The notes beneath the pieces were generated by a model that saw nothing but the letters and a program-made list of their open reading frames with translations, was not told the origin of the DNA and searched no databases. Shown here in pieces: positions 1-6,650 of a stretch of DNA of 20,569 nt (its first letter is position 1; every line of letters begins with the position of its first letter). The position numbers and the translations under genes were made by a program. Origin of the DNA: Chloroflexota bacterium (GTDB taxonomy: Bacteria > Chloroflexota > Dehalococcoidia > Dehalococcoidales > Fen-1064); the NCBI GenBank assembly GCA_026389745.1, contig JAPLHG010000038.1, positions 1-20,569 on the forward strand, written 5' to 3'.

Positions 1-432
1 AGCGATAAACTGGGCCCCCGCACTTTTGGTGACAAACAGGAACTGATCTTCTTAGGACGTGAAATCTCAGAACAGAAAGACTACAGCGATAAGACTGCAG
101 AAGTCATTGACAATGAAATTGATTCCATCATACGCGGGTGTTACGATACCGCTATGAAGGTTCTGACCGAGAATAAAGAGAAGCTTATCCAAATCACCGA
201 AACGCTGATTACCAGAGAAACTCTGGAATTTGATGAATTAGAAGCTTTGTTTAAGGGAGAGCCGCTACCTCCACCGAAATCAACGGAGACAAGGCCGCCG
301 GAGGCAAAATTGCCAGAAGCAAAGTCGCCTCAGCCGGCATCTGGCGCAGTATTAAAACCACAACCGGCTACGGGTGGTGGCAGTCTGCCGACATTTAATA
401 TCGTCTCTGAACCGCAGTCCAAACCACAATAA
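1..432 (+). CDS. ftsH: ATP-dependent zinc metalloprotease FtsH, C-terminal part (5' end outside window)
   Basis: The reading frame is open from the first base of the window to a TAA at 430-432, giving the last 143 residues. It begins with the FtsH signature S-D-K-L-G-P-R-T-F and continues through G-R-E-I-S and a helical segment (D-N-E-I-D-S-I-I ... A-L-F-K-G-E) typical of the end of the M41 peptidase domain. FtsH is a membrane-anchored hexameric AAA+ protease that degrades misfolded membrane proteins and regulatory proteins. The AAA+ module and HExxH site lie upstream of the window. The last ~60 residues form a Pro/Lys/Glu-rich tail with imperfect P-E-A-K and Q-P-A repeats, probably disordered. 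A downstream ATG at 154 is internal to this frame and is not the start. The gene converges on the polyprenyl synthase gene. Confidence 0.93.
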   Translation, partial: SDKLGPRTFGDKQELIFLGREISEQKDYSDKTAEVIDNEIDSIIRGCYDTAMKVLTENKEKLIQITETLITRETLEFDELEALFKGEPLPPPKSTETRPPEAKLPEAKSPQPASGAVLKPQPATGGGSLPTFNIVSEPQSKPQ

Positions 433-436
433 ACTG

Positions 437-470
437 GGCGATGGTTTCTAAATTAGCTAAAGCTATCGCC
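437..470. terminator. Candidate bidirectional hairpin terminator between convergent ftsH and polyprenyl synthase genes
   Basis: Arms 437-447 (GGCGATGGTTT) and 460-470 (AAGCTATCGCC) pair over 11 bp including two G-U wobbles. The A/T-rich loop contains a further CTAA/TTAG dyad. The hairpin overlaps the stop codon of the minus-strand gene and begins 5 bases after the ftsH stop. Neither side has a clean U-tract, so intrinsic termination is plausible but not certain. Confidence 0.45.
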
Positions 471-1428
471 AACGGGACACAATGAAGTCTGCCAGATTTG
501 TCAGCACGGCACGAGCTTCCTTTGCGGGCAAATTTTTGAGATTCTGGCAGGCTTTAGTACGATAATCGGAAGCAACATCAAAACACTCTTGAGTGATTGT
601 TGAATTGCACACCATCTCGGTTGCCCGCTTGATGTTCTCTTTCTTGTCCCCACCTTGAAAGAGTTTTTTCACCGGATTATCCTGCGGATAACGCTCCATC
701 AGCATCAGAGCCGGCAAGGTAACTATGCCCTGCGCCAAGTCGGAGCCAACCGGTTTGCCCATCTCTTCTTCCGTGCCGATGAAGTCAAGAATGTCATCAA
801 TTATCTGAAAGGCAATTCCCAGGTAGTGTCCATAGCCACGTAGAATCTGGGTTGATTTCTCCGGCGTTTTACTCAACACCGCCCCTGATTCGGTGGCAAA
901 AACAAAGAGAGCCGCTGTTTTGCAGGAGATTCTAAAGAAATAATGCTCCCGTGATTGTTCCAGTTTAAAGGCACTGGCCGCTTGAGCCAGTTCGCCGTTA
1001 GTGATTAGCATCAGAGGTTGGAGGAGGAGTTTGATGACTCTCATATCCTCTGTGCTGACAGCCAGATCACCTGCCTTGGCAAATAGGTAATCGCCCAGCA
1101 AAACTGCCTTTTCCATACCCCATACTTTATTGACGGTTGGTCTGCCCCAGCGGACGGAAGAATTGTCAATCGTATCATCGTGGACTAGGGTTGCCAGGTG
1201 CATCAATTCCACCGCCATCGCCATTGGTAGTAAGCGCTCCAAGTTGTAGTCATAAAAACACGCAGAGAGAATCGCCAGGGCAGGACGGAGACGTTTGCCG
1301 CCGCCTTTCAAAGCATAACCCAGTAAATCGTTCAACCAAGGGGATTCAACGATGCCAACCGATTTCAGCCCATCCTCTACCGCTACCAGGTCTTTTTGTA
1401 TCGGTGCGTAGATTTCGTTTAATTGCAA
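463..1428 (-). CDS. All-trans polyprenyl diphosphate synthase (class I prenyltransferase)
   Basis: This 321-residue protein has the full trans-prenyltransferase signature: K-G-G-G-K-R-L-R-P at 41-49, a first Asp-rich motif D-D-T-I-D at 84-88, and a second Asp-rich motif D-D-I-L-D at 211-215 followed by G-K-P-V-G-S-D at 224-230. These enzymes condense isopentenyl diphosphate onto allylic diphosphates through Mg2+ held by the two Asp motifs. Products are long chains for quinone tails or lipid carriers. Chain length cannot be read with confidence; the length of the protein fits the octaprenyl/heptaprenyl synthase group. The start is a TTG at 1428-1426, chosen because GGAGG lies 7 bases upstream; a nearby ATG at 1435 is out of frame. 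It is the last gene of the minus operon, 21 bases after metG. Confidence 0.9.
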   Translation of the reverse strand: MQLNEIYAPIQKDLVAVEDGLKSVGIVESPWLNDLLGYALKGGGKRLRPALAILSACFYDYNLERLLPMAMAVELMHLATLVHDDTIDNSSVRWGRPTVNKVWGMEKAVLLGDYLFAKAGDLAVSTEDMRVIKLLLQPLMLITNGELAQAASAFKLEQSREHYFFRISCKTAALFVFATESGAVLSKTPEKSTQILRGYGHYLGIAFQIIDDILDFIGTEEEMGKPVGSDLAQGIVTLPALMLMERYPQDNPVKKLFQGGDKKENIKRATEMVCNSTITQECFDVASDYRTKACQNLKNLPAKEARAVLTNLADFIVSRWR

Positions 1429-1449
1429 AGGACATCCTCCCTTTCCTTG

Positions 1450-3111
1450 TCAGTGCCCTAGCTTCTGAGTCTCTTTTTCCACCAGTTCTTCATCTAATTT
1501 TGTGAATAGAGCCTGCGGCTGAAGTAGCTTTTGCCCCGGCTTTGGAATGTGCATCTCCCAACCGGAATCTTCAATCTTACCTTCAAAACCCAGGTATTCA
1601 TGCAATTTCTGTGAGCTAAAGGGCAAGAAAGGATAGAGCATCGTCTTTAATACTGAGATAGCTTTAATTGCCACGAACAGTGAATTAGCCGCCGCCTGGC
1701 GGTCTTCTTTGATAGATTTCCACGGCGCTTTCTCATCAAGATAACGATTTGTCTCATGAGCTAACGCCATTGCCCTGCTGAGTGCTTGCTTGAAACTGCA
1801 AACTGCAAGGAAGTTACCCACATCCTTAAAGACCTCCTCACACAGAGCATTCAATTGATTGCTACCATCATCCGTTCCGTTGGGTGATGGTACTTTGCCA
1901 TCAAAGTTCCGATAAGTGAGAGTCAGCACCCGGTGTACCAGATTGCCGTAAGTGGCGACCAGTTCATCATTATTACGCCGCACATACTCGTGCCAGGAGA
2001 AGTCGGCATCGCTGGTTTCCGGCATATTAATAGACAATAAATAACGCAGTGGGTCGGGCGCATAATTATTCAAATAATCGGGCAACCAGACTGCCCAGTT
2101 GCGACTGGTGGAGACCTTTTTACCCTCAATGGTCAAAAACTCGTTAGCAGGCACGTCATAAGGAAGGTTAAACCCACCGTAGCCCATCAACATCGCGGGC
2201 CAGATAATGGTATGGAAGGCAATGTTGTCTTTGCCGATGAAGTAATAGCTCCGGCAATCATTCTGCCAGAATTGGCGCCATCTCTCCTTGTCGCCAATGG
2301 ATTCTGCCCATTCTTTGGTGGCAGACAGATAGCCGATGACTGCTTCAAACCAGACATAGAGTCGTTTGTTCTCGTACCCTTCGAGGGGTACCGGCACTCC
2401 CCACTCGATATCACGGGTGATAGCTCGGTCTTTCAAGCCTTCTTCCAGATAACGTGCGGTGAAATTCATCACATTCTGCCGCCAGTGAGTCTTCTGTTTT
2501 ATCCAAGAAAGTAGCGGTTCATTGAAGGCGGTCAGCTTCAGGAAAAAGTGCTCTGAGTCTCGGTAGACCGGCGGCGTACCGCACAGTCGACAATGTCCAT
2601 TAATCAACTCGGGAGTATTGAGTGGTTTCCCACAGGCTTCGCACTGGTCGCCCCGTGCACCGGGAGATTTACAGTAAGGGCAGGTACCCTCTACGTAGCG
2701 GTCGGGCAGAAAACGCTGACATTTGGTGCAGAAAGCTTGAGAAACAGTGTCCTTGTAAATGTAGCCCTTTTCCAGCAGTTTTAGGAAAACATCCTGTGCC
2801 ACCTGAGCGTGATTAGCGGTGCCGGTGGTAGTAAACAGGTCGAAGGATATGCCAAATCTGCGCCATGTGTCCAGAAACTCATCGTGATAGAAATTCACCA
2901 CCTGACTCGGGGTTTTGCCTTCTGTCTCAGCCCTAATGGTTACCGGAGTGCCGTGTTGGTCAGAGCCGGAAACCATCAGCACTTCGTTGCCCTTCAAGCG
3001 ATGATACCGTGCAAAGATATCTGCTGGCAGATAGCATCCTGCCATTTGCCCCACATGCACCGAACCATTGGCATAAGGCCAGGCAACACAGACCAGAATT
3101 CTTTCGCTCAT
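1450..3111 (-). CDS. metG: Methionine--tRNA ligase (MetRS)
   Basis: This 553-residue class I aminoacyl-tRNA synthetase charges tRNA-Met with methionine in the cytoplasm. The HIGH-type motif is H19-V-G-Q22 after W-P-Y-A-N-G. The KMSKS-type motif is K332-V-S-T-S336, followed by R-N-W-A-V-W. Four CxxC pairs (C128/131, C144/147, C157/160, C174/177) form the two-knuckle zinc insert found in the archaeal-like and many bacterial MetRS enzymes. The anticodon-binding helical domain occupies about residues 370-520. There is no C-terminal OB-fold tRNA-binding domain. The ATG at 3111 is preceded by AAAGG with a 3-base gap. It sits 37 bases after the zinc-ribbon gene and 21 bases before the prenyl synthase gene, consistent with one transcript. 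Confidence 0.96.
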   Translation of the reverse strand: MSERILVCVAWPYANGSVHVGQMAGCYLPADIFARYHRLKGNEVLMVSGSDQHGTPVTIRAETEGKTPSQVVNFYHDEFLDTWRRFGISFDLFTTTGTANHAQVAQDVFLKLLEKGYIYKDTVSQAFCTKCQRFLPDRYVEGTCPYCKSPGARGDQCEACGKPLNTPELINGHCRLCGTPPVYRDSEHFFLKLTAFNEPLLSWIKQKTHWRQNVMNFTARYLEEGLKDRAITRDIEWGVPVPLEGYENKRLYVWFEAVIGYLSATKEWAESIGDKERWRQFWQNDCRSYYFIGKDNIAFHTIIWPAMLMGYGGFNLPYDVPANEFLTIEGKKVSTSRNWAVWLPDYLNNYAPDPLRYLLSINMPETSDADFSWHEYVRRNNDELVATYGNLVHRVLTLTYRNFDGKVPSPNGTDDGSNQLNALCEEVFKDVGNFLAVCSFKQALSRAMALAHETNRYLDEKAPWKSIKEDRQAAANSLFVAIKAISVLKTMLYPFLPFSSQKLHEYLGFEGKIEDSGWEMHIPKPGQKLLQPQALFTKLDEELVEKETQKLGH

Positions 3112-3148
3112 TGTCCTTTACCCTGTTGAACAGTTTAATACTGAATAA

Positions 3149-3385
3149 TTACTGTAACTTCTTTTCTTCATAAAAGAAGGTCAGAATCTTCTCACCCTTT
3201 TCCTCACGGTATTCGGCATATTTTTTCTCGAGACAGCACTTCACGCAATAGTTTTTTGTTTCTCCACCCTCCCCATTTTCCGCACCGTCTTTCTCTTCAA
3301 CCGTTAAATACCGTCCCGCATATGGTATTGTCTGACTACAGTTATCACACTGAATATTTCCCTGAGATATACAACCACGTCTCAA
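3149..3385 (-). CDS. Small zinc-ribbon protein of unknown function
   Basis: This 78-residue protein has two CxxC knuckles, C13/C16 and C47/C50 (with C51 adjacent), about 30 residues apart. They flank an acidic Gly/Glu-rich loop, and a charged Lys/Glu-rich helix follows. The layout is that of a single zinc ribbon. I do not recognise a characterised family. The start is a TTG at 3385-3383, chosen because GGGAGG lies 8 bases upstream. It lies between rsmI and metG in the same orientation with short gaps (54 and 37 bases), so it is probably co-transcribed with translation-related genes. That placement hints at an RNA- or ribosome-associated role, but this is inference. Confidence 0.75.
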   Translation of the reverse strand: MRRGCISQGNIQCDNCSQTIPYAGRYLTVEEKDGAENGEGGETKNYCVKCCLEKKYAEYREEKGEKILTFFYEEKKLQ

Positions 3386-3439
3386 CTTTAATTCCTCCCA
3401 ATAGATTGATTATCTATTTAATAATATACAACAATAATC

Positions 3440-4261
3440 TCAAACTTGTCTTAACCACGCACGGTAAAGCTCGCGTTTCGATAACTTAGTTTCAGTCGCA
3501 ACTCTGGCAATTGCCTTTTTGGCAGACATACCGGAGAGACGCAAGGTATGAAGCGTCTTTTCGATTTCTCTAGTCGGTAGGGGTTTGTCTTCTTTTGTAT
3601 TGCCCTCGATGACCAGAGTGAATTCACCTTTTGGCGCTGTGAAATGTTCAATCGTCTGACTGATTGTTCCCCGGAAGATTTCCTCATGAAATTTGGTAAG
3701 CTCACGACAGACCGCAACTCGTCTGTCTCCGAGAGTAGTCAGAATGTCTTTGAGCGAAGGCAATAAGCGATGAGGTGCTTCCAGAATTACTAGCGTGCCC
3801 CTTTCCGATGCAACGCTCTCCAGTAAATGCCGCCGACTGACAGATTTATTTGACAGGAAGCCCAGATAGGTAAATCTGTCTGTTGCTAAACCGGAGACAG
3901 CCAGCGCCGTGGTAACTGCTGAAGCTCCCGGAATAGGGATTACTGGGATGCCATGTTCTAAAGCCGCTACAATCAATTCATAGCCAGGGTCAGAAATGCC
4001 CGGCATCCCTGCCTCGGAAACCAGCGCTACATCTCCCTTTTCAAGATTTTTCAAAATTTGAGGGATTTTAACGAGTTTATTATGCTCATAGTAGCTGGTC
4101 ATCGGTGTTTCAATCTGATAATGAATCAATAGTCTCTTCGTCTTTCTGGTATCTTCAGCGGCAATCAGTTTGACCTCTTTCAGGATACGCAGAGCGCGCA
4201 AAGAGACGTCTTCCAGGTTGCCGATTGGAGTTGCCACAACATAAAGAGTGTGCATTGTCAT
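3440..4261 (-). CDS. rsmI: 16S rRNA (cytidine(1402)-2'-O)-methyltransferase RsmI
   Basis: This 273-residue SAM-dependent methyltransferase has the tetrapyrrole-methylase fold. Diagnostic motifs are V-V-A-T-P-I-G-N-L near the N terminus, A-E-D-T-R-K-T around residue 35, and S-E-A-G-M-P-G-I-S-D-P-G around residues 83-94. RsmI 2'-O-methylates C1402 in the decoding centre of 16S rRNA. Its C-terminal region (L-S-G-M-S-A-K-K-A-I) matches the helical tail of the family. Two ATGs are possible, at 4261 and 4255, and neither has a strong Shine-Dalgarno site; the first is reported. A TATAAT box lies about 20 bases upstream, so the leader is short. It is the first gene of the minus operon. Confidence 0.95.
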   Translation of the reverse strand: MTMHTLYVVATPIGNLEDVSLRALRILKEVKLIAAEDTRKTKRLLIHYQIETPMTSYYEHNKLVKIPQILKNLEKGDVALVSEAGMPGISDPGYELIVAALEHGIPVIPIPGASAVTTALAVSGLATDRFTYLGFLSNKSVSRRHLLESVASERGTLVILEAPHRLLPSLKDILTTLGDRRVAVCRELTKFHEEIFRGTISQTIEHFTAPKGEFTLVIEGNTKEDKPLPTREIEKTLHTLRLSGMSAKKAIARVATETKLSKRELYRAWLRQV

Positions 4262-4282
4262 CTTTAATGGGAAAACACAGTT

Positions 4283-4311
4283 ATTATAACCTAACCCACA
4301 TTCACAGTCTA
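4283..4311 (-). promoter_or_regulatory. Sigma-70-type promoter for the rsmI operon
   Basis: Reading the minus strand, TAGACT (4311-4306) is followed by a 17-base spacer and a perfect TATAAT (4288-4283). The predicted start is near 4276, about 15 bases before the rsmI ATG. The -35 region sits in the loop of a large inverted repeat (4293-4326). Confidence 0.6.
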
Positions 4312-4326
4312 CTTTGTGAATGGGTT
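4293..4326. promoter_or_regulatory. Inverted repeat overlapping the rsmI promoter (candidate operator)
   Basis: AACCCA-CA-TTCACA (4293-4306) is complementary to TGTGAATGGGTT (4315-4326) over 12 bp, apart from a 2-base bulge in the left arm. The 8-base centre overlaps the -35 element of the rsmI promoter. It lies between two divergent promoters (rsmI and guaB), so a bound regulator could affect either one. No regulator gene is evident in the window. Confidence 0.4.
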
Positions 4327-4412
4327 CGGTTAGTACAAGTGCATGCCATCTTTCTGGACCAGCTCACTTTGCAGGATGCCAACCACCCGTTAGAACAAAG
4401 GCCGGAATTTCC

Positions 4413-4441
4413 TTGACTTGCCACAACCACTTTGATATAGT
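4413..4441 (+). promoter_or_regulatory. Sigma-70-type promoter for the guaB-type gene
   Basis: TTGACT (4413-4418), a 17-base spacer and TATAGT (4436-4441) are near consensus. The predicted start near 4448 leaves a leader of about 20 bases containing a purine-rich ribosome-binding stretch (AAGGGG, then GAGG) before the ATG at 4469. Confidence 0.65.
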
Positions 4442-4468
4442 CTATGATTAAAAGAAGGGGATTGAGGT

Positions 4469-5614
4469 ATGGCAACACCAAAGTTTAAGCAATTAAAACC
4501 ATCCTATGGGTTTGATGAAGTCGCTATCGTCCCGGGAGATATCACTGTTAACCCGGAACAAGTAAATATTGAGCTCAAAATAGGAGATGTCACACTTAGT
4601 ATCCCCATCATTGCCTCTGCGATGGATGGTGTTACCGATGTCAACTTCGCTATCCTGATGAGCAAACTGGGAGGGCTGGCAGTCCTCCATCTTGAAGGCG
4701 TTCAAACACGCTACGATAATCCTGCAGAAGTGCTTCTTGAGATTGCCAGTGCCCCTAACGACAGAGTAACTGCCCTGATGCAGAAAATTTACTCGGCACC
4801 TATCAAGGAAAACCTAATTGGGGAAAGAGTACGGGAGATTAAGAAAGGTGGCGCCGTATGCGCCGCCTCGGTGATGCCAGCTAACACCAAACGCTTCGCT
4901 CCATTGATGGTTGAAGCCGGGGCTGACATACTTTTCGTGCAATCGACCGTTACCACTGCTCGCCATATCTCTAAGAGCTACAAGGGCTTGATCTTCTCGG
5001 AACTCTGCCAATCTGTGCCTATTCCCGTAGTTGTTGGCAACTGCGTCAGTTACAGTGCCTGTCTGGATTTAATGAGGGAGGGAATCTCAGGCATCCTAGT
5101 TGGTGTCGGACCAGGTGCCGCTTGCACCTCAAGGGAAGTACTCGGTGTGGGTGTCCCACAAATTACGGCGACTATTGACTGCGCCGCCGCCAGAGACCAG
5201 TACCTGAAAGAATCGGGGCGCTATGTCCCTGTCATTACCGATGGCGGTTTCAAAAAGGGTGGCGATGTCTGCAAAGCCATCGCCGCTGGTGCTGACGGCG
5301 TGATGATTGGCTCCATTTTTGCTCAGGCAAAAGAATCTCCGGGACATGGTTACCATTGGGGTATGTCGACACCGCACTCTTCATTACCGAGAGGCACACG
5401 TATCAAGGTGAACACAGTGACGTCATTAGAGCAGATTCTGTTTGGCCCAACCTCAGTTACCGATGGAACTCAGAACTTTGTCGGAGCGCTCAGAATTGCG
5501 ATGGGCTTCTGCGGGGCATCAAACATCAGCGAGATGCATAAGGCGGAAATGGTCATTGCTCCCTCAATTACCACTGAGGGCAAATCATGGCAGATGGCAC
5601 AGGCTAGAAAATAA
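4469..5614 (+). CDS. guaB: IMP dehydrogenase family protein, GuaB3-like, without CBS domains
   Basis: This 381-residue TIM-barrel protein belongs to the IMP dehydrogenase/GMP reductase family. The catalytic loop G-V-G-P-G-A-A-C-T-S-R lies at 212-222 with the presumed nucleophile Cys219. The phosphate- and substrate-binding segments I-T-D-G-G at 256-260 and G-A-D-G-V-M-I-G-S at 274-282 are intact. Canonical GuaB is ~490 residues with a CBS pair inserted in the barrel; this protein goes straight through without one. Length and loop sequence fit the GuaB3/IMPDH-related branch known from actinobacteria and cyanobacteria. The expected reaction is NAD+-dependent IMP to XMP conversion, the committed step of guanine nucleotide synthesis; GMP reductase is the main alternative. 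It is apparently monocistronic with its own promoter, and converges on the next gene. Confidence 0.88.
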   Translation: MATPKFKQLKPSYGFDEVAIVPGDITVNPEQVNIELKIGDVTLSIPIIASAMDGVTDVNFAILMSKLGGLAVLHLEGVQTRYDNPAEVLLEIASAPNDRVTALMQKIYSAPIKENLIGERVREIKKGGAVCAASVMPANTKRFAPLMVEAGADILFVQSTVTTARHISKSYKGLIFSELCQSVPIPVVVGNCVSYSACLDLMREGISGILVGVGPGAACTSREVLGVGVPQITATIDCAAARDQYLKESGRYVPVITDGGFKKGGDVCKAIAAGADGVMIGSIFAQAKESPGHGYHWGMSTPHSSLPRGTRIKVNTVTSLEQILFGPTSVTDGTQNFVGALRIAMGFCGASNISEMHKAEMVIAPSITTEGKSWQMAQARK

Positions 5615-5643
5615 CTTCTCTCTTAGAAGCGAATATAAATTGA

Positions 5644-5670
5644 GAGGGGATGAGTGTTACTCGTCCCCTC
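5644..5670. terminator. Candidate bidirectional hairpin terminator
   Basis: GAGGGGATGAGT (5644-5655) pairs with ACTCGTCCCCTC (5659-5670) over 12 bp, with one G-U wobble and a 3-base loop. The hairpin lies in the 42-base gap between two convergent genes and overlaps the stop codon of the minus-strand one. Flanking sequence is only moderately T-rich, so the terminator call rests mainly on stem strength and position. Confidence 0.55.
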
Positions 5671-6397
5671 CTTCGTCTTCTTCGGGTTCTTCTGGTTCCG
5701 GCGCGATGCGAGGGAGCAAAGCCATAACACTCTCCCGCTTCCGTTGTGATGGAAATGGTAGACCGTCAATGACCTTGCGCAAATTCTGAAGTACCGCTTC
5801 TGACTGCCCGCCATCTACTGTGACGACAATACCACTTACGCCGGTTTCCCAGATTCGATGGAGCTCATTACTACTTATATTGGCTGAAACTTCAATCAGC
5901 AGGGGTTTATTTAGCAAACTGGAAAAGCGCTGAATCAACATAAGCCTTTGCCAAGTGAGCGCCAATCCGTTTTCTTTACCCTCGGACAATAAGACGGCGT
6001 CTATTGGCAGTTCGTTGGCGGTGCGTAACAAGACATCGGTTATTGATGCTTCAATTTGTAGTATTTTGCCAATTTCCTTATCGGGTGATAGTATGTCGCC
6101 ATTTGTCGGTAAGATGACGAAATCAATTCCAGATCTCACTGATTGGTCAACCTCTTCTGTGTTACCCCGGGTAAGCCATGCCCCATGTATAACCTCCGCA
6201 ACATCAGCCTCTAACATTGGCAGTACCAACGCATCGGCCGCAGTAAGTTGCTTTGTCAAGGGCTTCATTTTGGTACCCCGAATATTCGCCACCAGTTGTA
6301 TTTTAAGCCTTGATTGTTCGGTTTTGGCAGTTTTAAAACCCATTGGATGAGCCGGGGGCTGAGAAACTTGTTTCAATCTTTCGATAAATTTGCTCAT
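5657..6397 (-). CDS. Protein of unknown function, possibly (beta/alpha)-barrel-like
   Basis: This 246-residue soluble protein has no signal peptide or membrane segment. I do not recognise the family. After a basic N terminus it shows alternating hydrophobic strands and amphipathic helices, including D-A-L-V-L-P, D-F-V-I-L-P-T-N-G-D, P-I-D-A-V-L-L-S, P-L-L-I-E-V and S-G-I-V-V-T-V-D-G-G. This resembles a (beta/alpha)8-type barrel, with the last strand ending in D-G-G as in phosphate-binding loops. The C terminus is a very acidic Pro/Glu tail. No catalytic motif can be named. The ATG at 6397 has AAAGGTG upstream. A good promoter (6454-6482) overlapping an inverted repeat suggests regulated single-gene expression. 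It is convergent with, but probably not co-regulated with, the guaB-type gene. Confidence 0.8.
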   Translation of the reverse strand: MSKFIERLKQVSQPPAHPMGFKTAKTEQSRLKIQLVANIRGTKMKPLTKQLTAADALVLPMLEADVAEVIHGAWLTRGNTEEVDQSVRSGIDFVILPTNGDILSPDKEIGKILQIEASITDVLLRTANELPIDAVLLSEGKENGLALTWQRLMLIQRFSSLLNKPLLIEVSANISSNELHRIWETGVSGIVVTVDGGQSEAVLQNLRKVIDGLPFPSQRKRESVMALLPRIAPEPEEPEEDEGGDE

Positions 6398-6424
6398 CTA
6401 TTTTCACCTTTATAAGAAACTACT

Positions 6425-6461
6425 CCTACAATTTTTTACAAACCACTATAAGAATTGTAGG
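6425..6461. repeat. 9-bp perfect inverted repeat spanning a promoter start site
   Basis: CCTACAATT (6425-6433) and AATTGTAGG (6453-6461) are exact reverse complements separated by 19 bases. One arm covers the -10 box of the minus-strand promoter and the other lies just downstream of the predicted start. This is a typical repressor-operator position; it could alternatively form a leader hairpin. Confidence 0.5.
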
Positions 6462-6482
6462 TAAAATCGCCACTAAATTCAA
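6454..6482 (-). promoter_or_regulatory. Sigma-70-type promoter for the 5657-6397 gene
   Basis: On the minus strand, TTGAAT (6482-6477), a 17-base spacer and TACAAT (6459-6454) lie about 57 bases upstream of the ATG. The -10 box sits inside one arm of a perfect 9-bp inverted repeat. Confidence 0.6.
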
Positions 6483-6650
6483 GGTGAGCGTAGTTTTTAA
6501 TCAATTATGACTCTGCAGGCACCAAAAGTTGACCAAGTCGTTTATTTATTTTTAATACACCTTTTATGATTTGTTAATGCCAGTGACCTACAATAAGACA
6601 TAGGCATAACTCTAATTAAGAGTGGCCTTCTCCCCCGAAAATCTCTATCC

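Noticed and set aside
6609..6623. Small dyad ACTCT-AATTA-AGAGT after the aminotransferase gene
   Set aside because: A 5-bp A/T-rich stem without a T-run is not enough for a terminator.
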